Shown: positions 9,481 to 18,961, counted from the stretch's first letter. The stretch is DNA of 64,000 bases from an uncultured Acidobacteriota bacterium (GCA_903832055.1 CAILAC010000013.1:426676-490675), one strand, 5' to 3'. Translations and numbers: made by a program. Notes: generated from the letters alone by a model not told the origin.

Positions 9481-10341
9481 TCAAGAGTTTAAAAGGACAG
9501 GAGGATATTGCATGCGCAATGCATTCCCCAGCAAACACGCGCGCTTGTACTTCTGATTCACTGCACGATCGATCAGTTTTGGCAATTTGCATGGCACTCC
9601 CGGATCGAGTGCTGTGCGAACGATTTTGCCAAGCACTGTCCAGTCATGCCATTCACCGATCGCATCCTTCTCCTCAATAAGCGCGCCAACAAAATCAGTC
9701 TCATTGCTGTCGATGAGTTGAAGGATATTGATGAGTTGCTTGAGCAGAAGCCGAAACGCATGCAGATTGTTTTGGTCAATCGGAGGAAAGGCATCGATTT
9801 GATCTTTGATTTGTCGAGCTTTCGCGAGTCCACTCGTCTCAAACGTGAGAGGCGGAGTTGGTCCGTGGGAGTGTCTACCTGGCTGTTTTTCGACACTTTC
9901 GATCCAAGTGGAAAGACGCTTTAGATGTTGTCGAGCAAACGGTCGATGTTGCGAAACCTGCTGGCGCAAAGCTCCTAGTCTCTTTCGGCGCTTTGAAGAG
10001 ACATGATCGGAGAGTGTCAGCAGGCAATCCTCTTCTCCCTTGACCTTGAACGAAGAAACGAGGATCGCAAGTACATCGAGGTCGCGGACCTTACCCGCTG
10101 CCTTGCGGACCGGCTCAAGATGCCGAAGGACCCGCAAGCCTGTTCGCTTATCTTCAAGCCGCAGCACCGTGATGATCGTTTCCGTCCGGCGGATCAAGTT
10201 GCGAAGGCGGTGAATTGCCTCTGCATCGGGGTGCTTTGAAAACTGACGGATACATCCTCTCAGAGCGCGCAGTTCCCTTTGCAATCTCTTTGAATTGAGA
10301 CCCGCGCCATCTCGGACTTGAACTTCTTCGGACACCGGCAT
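9481..10341 (-). CDS. CHAD domain protein
   Basis: About 286 residues forming an alpha-helical CHAD domain, a fold rich in conserved His, Arg and Lys that binds polyphosphate. The start of the domain shows AIHRLRNLIRRTETI, the usual His-x-x-Arg-x-x-x-Arg-Arg helix, and a second helical half follows after about residue 160. Basic residues are spread along every helix, in keeping with anion binding. No CYTH phosphatase domain is fused. The role is probably polyphosphate association, based on the family rather than on neighbours. Confidence 0.85.
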   Translation of the reverse strand: MPVSEEVQVRDGAGLNSKRLQRELRALRGCIRQFSKHPDAEAIHRLRNLIRRTETIITVLRLEDKRTGLRVLRHLEPVRKAAGKVRDLDVLAILVSSFKVKGEEDCLLTLSDHVSSKRRKRLGALRQQVSQHRPFARQHLKRLSTWIESVEKQPGRHSHGPTPPLTFETSGLAKARQIKDQIDAFPPIDQNNLHAFRLLLKQLINILQLIDSNETDFVGALIEEKDAIGEWHDWTVLGKIVRTALDPGVPCKLPKLIDRAVNQKYKRACLLGNALRMQYPPVLLNS

Positions 10342-10511
10342 AGCGAACCAAGTACTTCTATGGACGAGCCGGATGCGCCTGCTCTACAACCGTGTCCCGT
10401 CTTTAGCTACAAAGGATTTTAGGCGAAGCAATGCCACGGACAGCGTTGCGATGATCAACTACCAGCAGAGATTCACCCGCAGGCCTTTCGTAGCCTTCCC
10501 CAGAGGTGTCA

Positions 10512-10766
10512 ATGACAATGACGAACCGTCGTGGCGATACAGATCAGCCGACAGCAACGCCTTTGCAGGCGTTCGCGAACGAATTGTCAAGCCAGTTGCG
10601 AAGTGGGGGTACTACGATCTTCGAGTCTGAGGGACGTGCCTGGAGAGGCGGCATTGAGTCTTCAATGTTGCCAGCCTCGACAACGACGGATGGGCTGCGA
10701 ACTGAATCGAAAAAGACTGAGCACTCCATGGCGCATGTAACCATATTATTTTCAACAGTTTATTGA
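10512..10766 (+). CDS. Possible small hypothetical protein
   Basis: An 84-codon reading frame starting at an ATG with a fair ribosome site (AGAGG, 5-nt spacing). The product is polar with no membrane segment or recognised motif, rich in Thr, Ser and Arg. Nothing around it helps assign a role. It may be chance. Confidence 0.2.
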   Translation: MTMTNRRGDTDQPTATPLQAFANELSSQLRSGGTTIFESEGRAWRGGIESSMLPASTTTDGLRTESKKTEHSMAHVTILFSTVY

Positions 10767-10854
10767 GTCTATAGAGCATTTTTGCGAATGGCGCCAATGG
10801 ACTGACCGGGCCATAATGGTAACCACTGATACATTACTTAAGTTTATTTTCATG

Positions 10855-10882
10855 TTTACAGGCGGACCAATTGAGGTACAAT
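10855..10882 (+). promoter_or_regulatory. Sigma-70-type promoter
   Basis: TTTACA (10855-10860) and TACAAT (10877-10882) with a 16-bp spacer; each hexamer differs from consensus at one base. It points toward the secreted repeat protein at 11308 and predicts a long 5' leader. Confidence 0.55.
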
Positions 10883-11307
10883 CGCTCTCAAGACGAAGTT
10901 GAATGTTGCTGAAGCACCCGGGCAGTCAGGATTTCCCGCCTGACCGTTCGAGTGTGGTTAAAAGTCCGAATTGTAGTCCAATAGAGTGCGCTTAAAGTTG
11001 TTGAGTCGTTGAGACGGCGTTACTTTTTCATGTTTGGCTGAGAAAAGCAGGGTGTGAGCGGATTTGGGATGCTCAGATCCTTGCTCAGCCAACATGAGCG
11101 TCCATGATTTGATGGGCGTCGTGCATGTCTCTGATTCATTGGTTTGGTTCTTCTCGCCTTGTCACCAATTGAAACTGCTTGGCTAAATCCAGTGCTTTGG
11201 CACTGATGTAGAGGTGTGGACTTTTGCGCAACGGATTCCGTCTTTCTCCCCCAACCCTTCCCTTTCACACGTCCTGTACGGATACCGGGATATCAACCGC
11301 TCAGACG

Positions 11308-13260
11308 ATGAACGAGCCCTACCAATGCACGCGCGTCTTTGCGTGCATTTTGTTCCTGATCGCAACGCTGGCTTTACTGGTAGTCAGTCCTGCAGCGAAT
11401 GCGTCGATCTCCAGGGACCAGACGATTAGCTACGACCAGTCTTCCCCGTCAAGCACGGTTACGACTCCAGCGTTTACCACCAAATACACGCAAGAGGTTC
11501 TGCTGGCTTTTGTATCGACCGGCAAGGTGACCAGCCCCAACACGACGGTGGTAAGCGTGACTGGCGGAGGGTTGACCTGGGTTCTTGTGCAGCGCACCAA
11601 CAATCAGTACGGAACATCGGAAATCTGGCGAGCTTTCAGCCCTGGCATCCTCACATATGCCAAGGTCACGGCGAATCTGTCCCAGTCTGTGTCCTCTTCT
11701 ATCACGGTGATGAGCTATCTCGGAGTGAACACATCGGGGACGAATGGTTCTGGAGCAATCGGAGCCGTGGGTTCAGGATATGCAGCGTCTGGAGCCCCGA
11801 ATGCGAGCTTGATCACGACTGGAAGCAACTCTGTTGTGATTGGAGTCGGTAACGATTTTGATGCGGCAATTGCGCGAACGCCAGCGCAGGGACAGACTCT
11901 TTTTCATCAGAATCTCTCGGCAAACGGCAATACCTTTTGGGTTCAGAAACTGGTGTCGCAGTCAGCCGGTGCAGGCGCAAGTATTTCGATTTCCGATAGT
12001 GCTCCGACAAGCGACCAATACAACTTAACCATCTGCGAGTTGCTGGCAGCGCCGACTAATGATCCGCAGTTGTCATATAGCGCAACGAGTTTGAGCTATG
12101 GAAGCGTTCAGCACGGATCCACACAGACTAAGTCGTTGACGTTATATTCCTCGGGGGGCCAGGCCGTCACGTTGACTTCGGCAACAGTAAGTGGGACCGG
12201 ATTCTCAATCGGTGCGCTTTCATTGCCGATAACGCTCAATCCAGGGAAGACCTTGACCATTCCGGTTACTTTTGCTGCTTTATCAGTGGGTTCGATGACT
12301 GGTCAACTCACTCTGACGAGCAATTCAACCACAGGTGCGACCACTTCCATAAGTCTTTCGGGGACAGGCATCACGTCGACTCCTCAGATTTCATTGAGTG
12401 GAAGCAATCTCGCATTTGGCAATGTGACAGATGGAACGACCAAGTCCTTGTCGTTGACAATTCAGTCTTCCGGAACCTCGGCACTGACAGTCTCTTCCGC
12501 CTCGGTGGCAGGCACAGGCTTCTCTCTGGGCAGCACAGCACTCCCCATAACACTGAACCCAGGCCAGACGCTCACGGTTCCTGTCACATACGCCCCACTT
12601 ACGGCGGGTAGTGTTACAGGCTCACTAACGATCCTGAGCAATTCATCGACAGGTAGCAAATCGGTCGTATCTCTTACGGGAACCGGCGTTGCATCTGTGC
12701 CCCGGATTACGCTCAGCACGACCGCTCTGAGTCTGGGAACTGTAACCTTGGGCTCTTCTTCCAATGTTTCGGTGACGCTATCCTCCACGGGCACTGCTGT
12801 ATTGACGATTCAATCCGCGTCCCTGACCGGAGCGGGCTTCTCGATTGTAGGCGGAAGTTTTCCAATAACGCTCAACCCAGGAGCCAGCACATCCGTTACG
12901 GTGCAATTCTTGCCGACTGTCCAAGGATCCGCAACAGGAGTACTCACGATTACAAGCAACTCTGCAGTCGGGGCTACATCGACGGTTGGATTAACCGGAA
13001 CGGGCGCGGCCAATTATTCAGTTAACCTGAATTGGAATGCACCGGGTGTTTCGGCCGATCCAGTCGCAGGCTATCATGTCTATCGGACGGTTTCTGGTAC
13101 GACTACCAGTGTGTTGTTAAGATCTTCGCTCGATACTCAGACGACCTATACAGACAGAACCGTTGTATCGGGAACCAAGTACGTCTACGACGTAAAGAGC
13201 GTGGACTATCAAGGAGTGGAAAGTGCTGCTTCGAACCCGTTCACTGTGACAATTCCCTAG
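11308..13260 (+). CDS. Secreted choice-of-anchor D repeat protein with C-terminal fibronectin III domain
   Basis: Large extracellular protein of about 650 residues. The ATG at 11308 is preferred over upstream in-frame codons because it begins a classic signal peptide (ACILFLIATLALLVV, ending PAANAS). The first ~250 residues form a beta-rich domain of unknown type. Three ASH/choice-of-anchor D repeats of about 105 residues follow, each with a LSLG/SYGSV-type start, the phrase ITLNPG, and an end in LTGTG. The last ~90 residues (SVNLNWNAPG, GYHVYRTVSG) are a fibronectin III domain. It converges on another beta-sandwich repeat protein gene across a terminator. Likely a surface or matrix adhesin. 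Confidence 0.85.
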   Translation: MNEPYQCTRVFACILFLIATLALLVVSPAANASISRDQTISYDQSSPSSTVTTPAFTTKYTQEVLLAFVSTGKVTSPNTTVVSVTGGGLTWVLVQRTNNQYGTSEIWRAFSPGILTYAKVTANLSQSVSSSITVMSYLGVNTSGTNGSGAIGAVGSGYAASGAPNASLITTGSNSVVIGVGNDFDAAIARTPAQGQTLFHQNLSANGNTFWVQKLVSQSAGAGASISISDSAPTSDQYNLTICELLAAPTNDPQLSYSATSLSYGSVQHGSTQTKSLTLYSSGGQAVTLTSATVSGTGFSIGALSLPITLNPGKTLTIPVTFAALSVGSMTGQLTLTSNSTTGATTSISLSGTGITSTPQISLSGSNLAFGNVTDGTTKSLSLTIQSSGTSALTVSSASVAGTGFSLGSTALPITLNPGQTLTVPVTYAPLTAGSVTGSLTILSNSSTGSKSVVSLTGTGVASVPRITLSTTALSLGTVTLGSSSNVSVTLSSTGTAVLTIQSASLTGAGFSIVGGSFPITLNPGASTSVTVQFLPTVQGSATGVLTITSNSAVGATSTVGLTGTGAANYSVNLNWNAPGVSADPVAGYHVYRTVSGTTTSVLLRSSLDTQTTYTDRTVVSGTKYVYDVKSVDYQGVESAASNPFTVTIP

Positions 13261-13279
13261 TGACTTCGCCACGCTCAAC

Positions 13280-13316
13280 AAATGGCCTGCATCCCAATGT
13301 AGGCCATTTGCTTTTG
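13280..13316. terminator. Intrinsic terminator between convergent genes
   Basis: Stem of 13 pairs (13280-13292 with 13297-13309, AAATGGCCTGCAT, one G-T pair) with a CCCA loop, followed by GCTTTT. It lies between two convergent repeat-protein genes. Confidence 0.8.
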
Positions 13317-13365
13317 TATCTCAATCAAGCAGCCTATTCAGATGAGGGCTTCTTCACAATTGCGA

Positions 13366-16300
13366 CTACCTTCCCGTTCCATAGAGTCCTACGCTCTGCG
13401 GGCTGTTTGGGGCATTGTCGCTAAGGTTCAACGTTGCATTCTTCGATCTACTTGAAGTTGGCTTGAATGTCACGTTGACGATGCACTTTGCCCCAGGATT
13501 GAGTGTGGTGCCGCAGGTAGTGCTCGACACCGAATACATATTCGCATTTTGTCCGGAAATACTCCAAGCCAGGTTAATCAGCGCGCCGGAGCCAGTGTTT
13601 GAAATGGTTTCAGCGCTTGTTTGAGTGGTCCCGATGGCCACGGTGCCGAAGTTGATGCCCGATGGGCTAAGACTGACTGTTGGCGAGTTCACCGTCTGAG
13701 AGACGTTCGTCGATCTGCTTGAATTGAAGTTGCTATCCCCCGAGTACTGGGCAGACAATGTAGAATTCCCCGACTTGGTGAGGGCAATTGCGCAACTTCC
13801 AGTGTGAGCGGCGGACAGGGTTCCCTGGCAGGACTGGCCATTGCTTGCAGTGATAGTCACTGAGCCGGTGGGACCAGATCCAACTCCTGATACTGAAAAG
13901 CTGATCGTAACTGCCTGCTTGAGTGTAGATGGATTAGGAGTGCTTGAAACTATCGACGTAGCACTTTGGACCCTGGTTGCACTTGTGCTCTGAGTTATCG
14001 ATGATGGTGCGGAGTAGTTCGCGTCCGCCGCCCATGTGGCAACAACCTTACATGTTCCAGTACCACTGATCATCGTCACACCAGCGCTTGCACTCGTTGG
14101 TGACCCGCTCACTACCCCTACGGTGCAGACACCTGTACTTCCCGATGCAGTGATTTGGGGCAAAGTGCTGGCATTGGTTGTGGCGGTCACATTGAAGCTA
14201 CTACCGTAACCGGAACTCACCGGGGCACCCGTAAAAGTGATCTTTGGCGCTATCTTTGTCGCGGTGGTAGATTGTGTGAGCGGAACAGCCGCAGAGTAGT
14301 TACCGGCAGCAGGCCAGTTTGCGGTCAACACACAGGTGCCTGTACCTGAAAGCATTGATACAACAGCACTTGCAGAGGCAGGATTTCCAGTGACTGTTCC
14401 CACAGAACACACGCCGGCAGTACCGCTGATTGATGGCATCACGGATGCATTTGTCGTTGCCGTGACGCTGAAAGTGCTGAGGTATGACCCAGTGGAAGGA
14501 GCGCCGGAGAATGCCACGCTTGGAGTAAGCGCATTGACTACGAGATTCGCAGTGCCGCTCACGGTTCCGTACGAGGCCGTGATCGTCGCAGTTCCTACGC
14601 CCACACCAATTGCAAGACCAGCTGCATTTACGCTAGAAACCGATGTATTCGATGACGCCCAACTTACGGAGTTCGTCACGTTTGCAACGGTTCCATCGGT
14701 GAAGGTTCCAGACGCAGTAAACTGAGCTGACGCATTGGCGTTGATTGTCGAAGAAGCCGGACTGACTGCGATCGATGCGATCGCCGCAAGCATAATAGTG
14801 GATTGTGTGAGCGGACCTGCCGCAGAATAACCTCCGGCAGCAGGCCAATTAGCTGTCAGTATACAAGTACCAGTAGCAGCAATCATTGTTACTACGGTAC
14901 TTGCGGCGGTTGGAGTTCCAGTCACTATTCCAACGGAACACACGCCGGCTGTACCGTCGATTGTTGGCATAACCGGCGCGTTTGTCATTGCCGTAACGCT
15001 GAAGGTGCCGAGGTAAGGCGCACTGGCCGGAGCACCTGTAAACGCCACACTTGGAGTAAACATGGTGACTGCGAGACTTGCTGTTCCACTGCCCATCCCG
15101 TATGAGGCTGTGATTGTAGCGGTTCCCGTGCTTACCCCGGTTGCAAGACCAGCAGTATTTACCGTAGCAACGAATGGATTCGACGATGCCCAATTTACAG
15201 AACTGGTCACGTCTGCGACGGTTCCATCGGTGTAAGTTCCGGTCGCAGTAAGCTGAACCGATGAAGCAGAATTGATCGTAGAGGAAGCCGGACTGAGGGT
15301 GATCGTTGCAATCACAGCATTGTTGATGCTTCCCGCTGCGAAATTATCGAATATCACATCGGTGACAGGGGGGGGGCCATCATTCTTGTCTATATAAAAC
15401 ATCCCTGGATAGCCGCTGTTAAGGCCTAGATCGGCATTCACGATAGCAATGGTCGTTCCATTGACCTGCATCGTAACGGTAGTACCCAGCACCTGACACC
15501 AGATCAGGTCATTCGTCACCGGGGTGATTGAGCTGAGGTAAAGACTGCTCGGAGTACCGCCTGGTGTCAAGCTCCAGATTCGATAATGTTGATCTGCGGG
15601 GAAGTCCTGCGCATCCCACCCGCAGGCGATGTAGCTTTCGGGCTGACCAGATATTGGATTTCCGCGCAGTTCGATTGAAGCTTCGGGAGTAGAGGCGGGA
15701 GAAGGAGACACAACAACGGCTGTTGCGAATTGATCCGATGGAAACATGGCCAAGCCGGTATAAAGTGCGCAGTTTTGACTGCCATATCCGCTACCGCCAG
15801 CCTGATTGTTTTGATATACCAACTTACTGTATGCACCACTATCAAAGCCGCATCCAGTCCAATTTGAACCGAGATATGAACCGCCACTCCCCACGAACGT
15901 ATCATAGACAAGTGGTGTATAGCCATTTTCAGCGGCCACTGCAAGTGTCCCGGTAACACTGTCGGGACCAGATGCCCCGGTCACCGTCACGTTTCCAGAA
16001 TTCAATCCAAATGCTGTGCCAGTAACATCCACCGGTGCAACCGAGGTATCAGAAGATGACCAGCCGCCCATTGGCGCGACTATTCCATTCGCATACGAGA
16101 TAGTGCCGTTGTACTGCACAAACGATCCGGTTGTAATCGCAGCCGATGTTGGAGCAATAGTCGTGGACACAATGGACGGACCGCTGCCGGCGGAGAAACT
16201 GGCGAAGATTATATCCGTGAGTAAGGGCCCGCCTGAATTCGGATCATTGTAGTAGAGGCCAGGATAGCCGCTATTATTCCCCGAGGTGTCAGTAACGGTT

Positions 16301-16851
16301 GCAACCACATTTCCATTGAGTGTCATGGAGACTGTGTTACCAAGCACCTGACAATTAATTACATCATTAGTGGCCGGCACAATGCCGCTTAGCCATAAGC
16401 TCACTGGACCGGGGGCTCCGGGAGTCAGACTCCACACTCGATAATGGTAGTCAGGCGGAAAGTCCTGAGCATCCCAACCGCAGGCTATGTAGCTCTCGCT
16501 CGTACCAGGCACAACATTCCCGCGAAGCTGAATAGATGCCTGAACAGTGCTCGAGGGCACTGGAGCTACAACCGTGGCTGTGGCGTACTGATCGCCAGGA
16601 AACGCGCCGTAGCCTGTATACAAGGCACAATTCTGACTGTTGTTCCCACTACCACCGGCGGCATTGCTCTCGTACACGAGTTCGCTGTAAGCACCGCCAT
16701 TGTAGCCGCATCCAACCCAGTTAGAATCCAAATAGGTGCCGTTTGTGCCAGAGAAATTGTCTGCGACGAGTTGCGTCTGAGCAAAGCAGCCAAATGGCAG
16801 GGCAAGGCTCACTAATACTGAGATGATTGTTGACACGATTCTTGTTTTCAT
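13366..16851 (-). CDS. Very large secreted Ig-like repeat protein with duplicated lectin-like modules
   Basis: About 1161 residues from the ATG at 16851, which has a good ribosome site (AGGAAGAG) and starts a signal peptide ending FGCFAQ. In order: a ~190-residue concanavalin-like module (DNFSGTNGTYLDSNWVGCG), a BIG2-like Ig domain, a second copy of the lectin-like module (DTFVGSGGSYLGSNWTGCG), two more BIG2 domains (SPASSTIN, WASSN), three YDG/MBG-like repeats with conserved Cys pairs (GVCSVG, GTC), an Ig-like domain of the NPSTLKQAVT type, and a C-terminal choice-of-anchor D domain. No transmembrane or LPxTG anchor is visible. It heads away from the exopolysaccharide genes on the same strand, so a matrix or adhesion role is plausible but not shown. 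A nine-C tract lies in the second module. Confidence 0.85.
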   Translation of the reverse strand: MKTRIVSTIISVLVSLALPFGCFAQTQLVADNFSGTNGTYLDSNWVGCGYNGGAYSELVYESNAAGGSGNNSQNCALYTGYGAFPGDQYATATVVAPVPSSTVQASIQLRGNVVPGTSESYIACGWDAQDFPPDYHYRVWSLTPGAPGPVSLWLSGIVPATNDVINCQVLGNTVSMTLNGNVVATVTDTSGNNSGYPGLYYNDPNSGGPLLTDIIFASFSAGSGPSIVSTTIAPTSAAITTGSFVQYNGTISYANGIVAPMGGWSSSDTSVAPVDVTGTAFGLNSGNVTVTGASGPDSVTGTLAVAAENGYTPLVYDTFVGSGGSYLGSNWTGCGFDSGAYSKLVYQNNQAGGSGYGSQNCALYTGLAMFPSDQFATAVVVSPSPASTPEASIELRGNPISGQPESYIACGWDAQDFPADQHYRIWSLTPGGTPSSLYLSSITPVTNDLIWCQVLGTTVTMQVNGTTIAIVNADLGLNSGYPGMFYIDKNDGPPPVTDVIFDNFAAGSINNAVIATITLSPASSTINSASSVQLTATGTYTDGTVADVTSSVNWASSNPFVATVNTAGLATGVSTGTATITASYGMGSGTASLAVTMFTPSVAFTGAPASAPYLGTFSVTAMTNAPVMPTIDGTAGVCSVGIVTGTPTAASTVVTMIAATGTCILTANWPAAGGYSAAGPLTQSTIMLAAIASIAVSPASSTINANASAQFTASGTFTDGTVANVTNSVSWASSNTSVSSVNAAGLAIGVGVGTATITASYGTVSGTANLVVNALTPSVAFSGAPSTGSYLSTFSVTATTNASVMPSISGTAGVCSVGTVTGNPASASAVVSMLSGTGTCVLTANWPAAGNYSAAVPLTQSTTATKIAPKITFTGAPVSSGYGSSFNVTATTNASTLPQITASGSTGVCTVGVVSGSPTSASAGVTMISGTGTCKVVATWAADANYSAPSSITQSTSATRVQSATSIVSSTPNPSTLKQAVTISFSVSGVGSGPTGSVTITASNGQSCQGTLSAAHTGSCAIALTKSGNSTLSAQYSGDSNFNSSRSTNVSQTVNSPTVSLSPSGINFGTVAIGTTQTSAETISNTGSGALINLAWSISGQNANMYSVSSTTCGTTLNPGAKCIVNVTFKPTSSRSKNATLNLSDNAPNSPQSVGLYGTGR

Positions 16852-16949
16852 CTGACTCTTCCTTTGCTTTGCTTTACACTCTCCAAATTTCATTGGAACC
16901 TGCAAACGAGACACGCACCATTACCCTCGTTTCCGAGACTGGCGTGCTG

Positions 16950-17819
16950 TTAGGCTGACATCGCGAGTTCTGAGTTGGTCTCGGGCGCACATGCGGAAAG
17001 GTAGTCCCGGAATGTGCTAATCGGGAAATCTCGACTTATCCGGCGTATCTTGTTTTCCGTGCTATCCAGGTTAAGGTACGACTTGAAGCGCCGGCGCAAT
17101 GACATAGGTATGCGAGGGTGGTGCGGGTCAATCTCGCGTGGATGAATATAGAAGATCAATGGGATTCCGCGGTCCAGGTTCCGCATCCCCATATACCGGA
17201 TGAGGCTATAGGGGAACAGACGCAAATAGCCGCCACCGAACAAGCACACTCTCATTGGCCCAATTGTCGAAACACTGACTGGGAATTCGACCAAGTGTCC
17301 GGATAGCAAGTAATGTGGCTGAGTTAGGCCATTGCGATCGCCTCCATGCCCATGCCTGGCTGGAAACACGGACGAGTCGTACAGGTATCCACTATTACTT
17401 ACCTCTTCGAAGAACCACGGTGTTGACTCAGAGGAGGAGAACCCTGGGGCGCGATACCCTATTACTGCAGAACCAGTTATGTCCTCCAATAGCGATCGTG
17501 ACCGCCGTATATCCTGTCGAAATTCTGATTGATTCATCCGGTAGACAAGTTGATGGGAGTAACCATGGGATGCAATTTCATGACCTCGCGCGGCGGCCTC
17601 CCTAACCAGATGGGGAAAGTGCTCCGCGATCCATCCAAGAAAAAAGCAGGTAACCCTCCTGTTTTCTGTGCTAAAGATGTCCAGGAGGCGCAAGAAATTG
17701 GCTTCGACGCGTGACGACAAATTCGACCAAGAGGCAATATCTGGCGCACCGGCAACATCCAAGATGTGAAACCAGTCCTCAACATCGACGGAAAACACGC
17801 ACTTTGTTGAATTTTGCAC
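16950..17819 (-). CDS. XrtA-type polysaccharide deacetylase (NodB domain plus DUF3473)
   Basis: Carbohydrate esterase family 4 enzyme that removes acetyl groups from exopolysaccharide. 289 residues: DVEDWFH at residues 12-18 gives the catalytic Asp pair; HEIASHGYSH supplies the metal histidines; YRAPGFS is the next conserved block; and the C-terminal part with FGGGYLRLFPY and FYIHPREID is the DUF3473 extension seen in deacetylases of XrtA/PEP-CTERM exopolysaccharide loci. The start is GTG at 17819. It follows the truncated export gene on the same strand. No exosortase or glycosyltransferase is found in the window, so it is an orphan of its usual locus. Confidence 0.9.
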   Translation of the reverse strand: MQNSTKCVFSVDVEDWFHILDVAGAPDIASWSNLSSRVEANFLRLLDIFSTENRRVTCFFLGWIAEHFPHLVREAAARGHEIASHGYSHQLVYRMNQSEFRQDIRRSRSLLEDITGSAVIGYRAPGFSSSESTPWFFEEVSNSGYLYDSSVFPARHGHGGDRNGLTQPHYLLSGHLVEFPVSVSTIGPMRVCLFGGGYLRLFPYSLIRYMGMRNLDRGIPLIFYIHPREIDPHHPRIPMSLRRRFKSYLNLDSTENKIRRISRDFPISTFRDYLSACAPETNSELAMSA

Positions 17820-17945
17820 GGGACTGAACCTCGGTATGTGAACTAAGCGCGGGTAGGTGTGAGTTGTGTGATCTGATTGAATGATCGGGAGAAGACATGA
17901 GTTGGAACGATTCTCCTGGATTCGGCTAGCCGCTTCTCGGGAAAC

Positions 17946-18269
17946 CTAGATGCCAGGGATATGTTGTATCAGTGCGGGGCCTAAAGAGTTAGTCAGCGCA
18001 ACGGGTATCTTCCCATCCGGGCGTACCGGAATGACCTGCTTGAACTCCGTTTCATTCCAAACGTTCAAGGCGAGTACATCGTCGCCACCAATCACATACT
18101 GTTCGTCATGCGCAGACTTTGCGAACTTGGAGTCAGGCGCTGAGATGATCGCTGCGGAAGAAGCCGATCCCCTGGGAGCGACTTGGCTCCACGCCTCTCT
18201 TTCTGGACCCAGCCCCAGAACGAAGGCAACCAGAATAATAGCAACGAATTGAAATGAGCGGATACTCAT
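17946..18269 (-). pseudogene. Truncated polysaccharide export protein (Wza-type), N-terminal fragment
   Basis: About 107 residues from the ATG at 18269: a signal peptide (FVAIILVAFVLGLG), then the start of a Poly_export domain (YVIGGDDVLALNVWNE, VRPDGKIPVAL). In family members this phrase is followed by the rest of the domain and SLBB repeats, usually reaching 180-400 residues. Here the frame stops about 17 residues after RPDGKI, and neither the in-frame continuation nor nearby sequence restores the family. The gene is therefore broken or a degraded remnant. It lies between the NusG-like gene and the deacetylase on the same strand, the usual place for a capsule-export gene. Confidence 0.75.
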
Positions 18270-18331
18270 AGTGATTCCACCGAAAGACCCGATACGCAAT
18301 GGATTTAAGCCCAACACATTGACTCGGGACA

Positions 18332-18961
18332 TTAAATTCTTCCCGGAGCCCATTGGGAAGCAAGCAATCCCATGCTTGCTGCTTCTCCAACCTGATGAAT
18401 TCCACTCAGTCCCTTGATAGGCTCGACATCGGAAGCATCAACCTCGACGCTTACAGACTGTCCGAGCATTTCCACCGAGAGGAGGAGACGACAAAGGTTC
18501 TTCTTTCGCAGCAGTATTCCTTGCACACCTTCGAGAGAGCCCCGCGTCACTCTGACCTTCTCTCCGGATTTCAAAAAGGGATGGGGCTCCATACGAAAGC
18601 TCCCACTCACTGCTTTACGAATCCCCTCGATTTCAGCTTCGGGAATCGTCGCTACCTTCTCACCGAAGTAGAGGATGTTATGGACCCCCGGCGTGCTTAC
18701 TATCTGTAACTTTCGATCCAATCCGCCGCGTACGAAGACATAACATGGAAACAGAGGCAGATTGAGCAGCATCTTCCGATCCTTCCAAGGGCGCACCGAA
18801 TCATAAAGCGGCAGAAACACCTCAAATCCGTATGCGCCCAGCCTGCTCGCAACAGCCTTCTCGTGTTGGTGCCGGGTATAGAGCGCCCACCAAGACTCGC
18901 AGCTTTCCGAATTGACCCCACTCAACATTTCCATATCACTCCAAATCGATTGCCGCTGCAA
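18332..18961 (-). CDS. NusG-like transcription antiterminator (UpxY/RfaH type)
   Basis: Paralogue of NusG that rides on RNA polymerase and lets it read through long polysaccharide operons. 209 residues: an NGN domain (WWALYTRHQHEKAVASRL to about residue 125, with PLFPCYVFVR) and a C-terminal KOW domain (GEKVRVTRGSLEGVQGIL, about 130-185). Such proteins normally sit first in a surface-polysaccharide locus, and here it directly precedes the export-gene fragment and the deacetylase on the same strand. In this window the operon it would serve is largely missing. Confidence 0.9.
   Translation of the reverse strand: MQRQSIWSDMEMLSGVNSESCESWWALYTRHQHEKAVASRLGAYGFEVFLPLYDSVRPWKDRKMLLNLPLFPCYVFVRGGLDRKLQIVSTPGVHNILYFGEKVATIPEAEIEGIRKAVSGSFRMEPHPFLKSGEKVRVTRGSLEGVQGILLRKKNLCRLLLSVEMLGQSVSVEVDASDVEPIKGLSGIHQVGEAASMGLLASQWAPGRI

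Larger units (their letters stand above)
10342..11307. other. 966-bp spacer: one doubtful small ORF, one good promoter, a long leader
   Basis: No well-supported gene. The left part contains the possible small ORF at 10512-10766. A strong sigma-70-type promoter lies at 10855-10882, leaving about 420 nt of untranslated leader before the next gene. The leader has a short inverted repeat (GTCAGG and CCTGAC near 10925-10945). I could not match it to a riboswitch class I know. Confidence 0.6.

Noticed and set aside
10861..11000. Cyclic-di-GMP riboswitch in the long leader
   Set aside because: The expected conserved core of that class is not visible and only a short inverted repeat is present.
11308..16851. 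CRISPR-like or satellite arrays suggested by the repetitive look of the two large repeat genes
   Set aside because: The repeats are protein-domain repeats about 250-320 bp long, diverged at DNA level, without regular short spacers.
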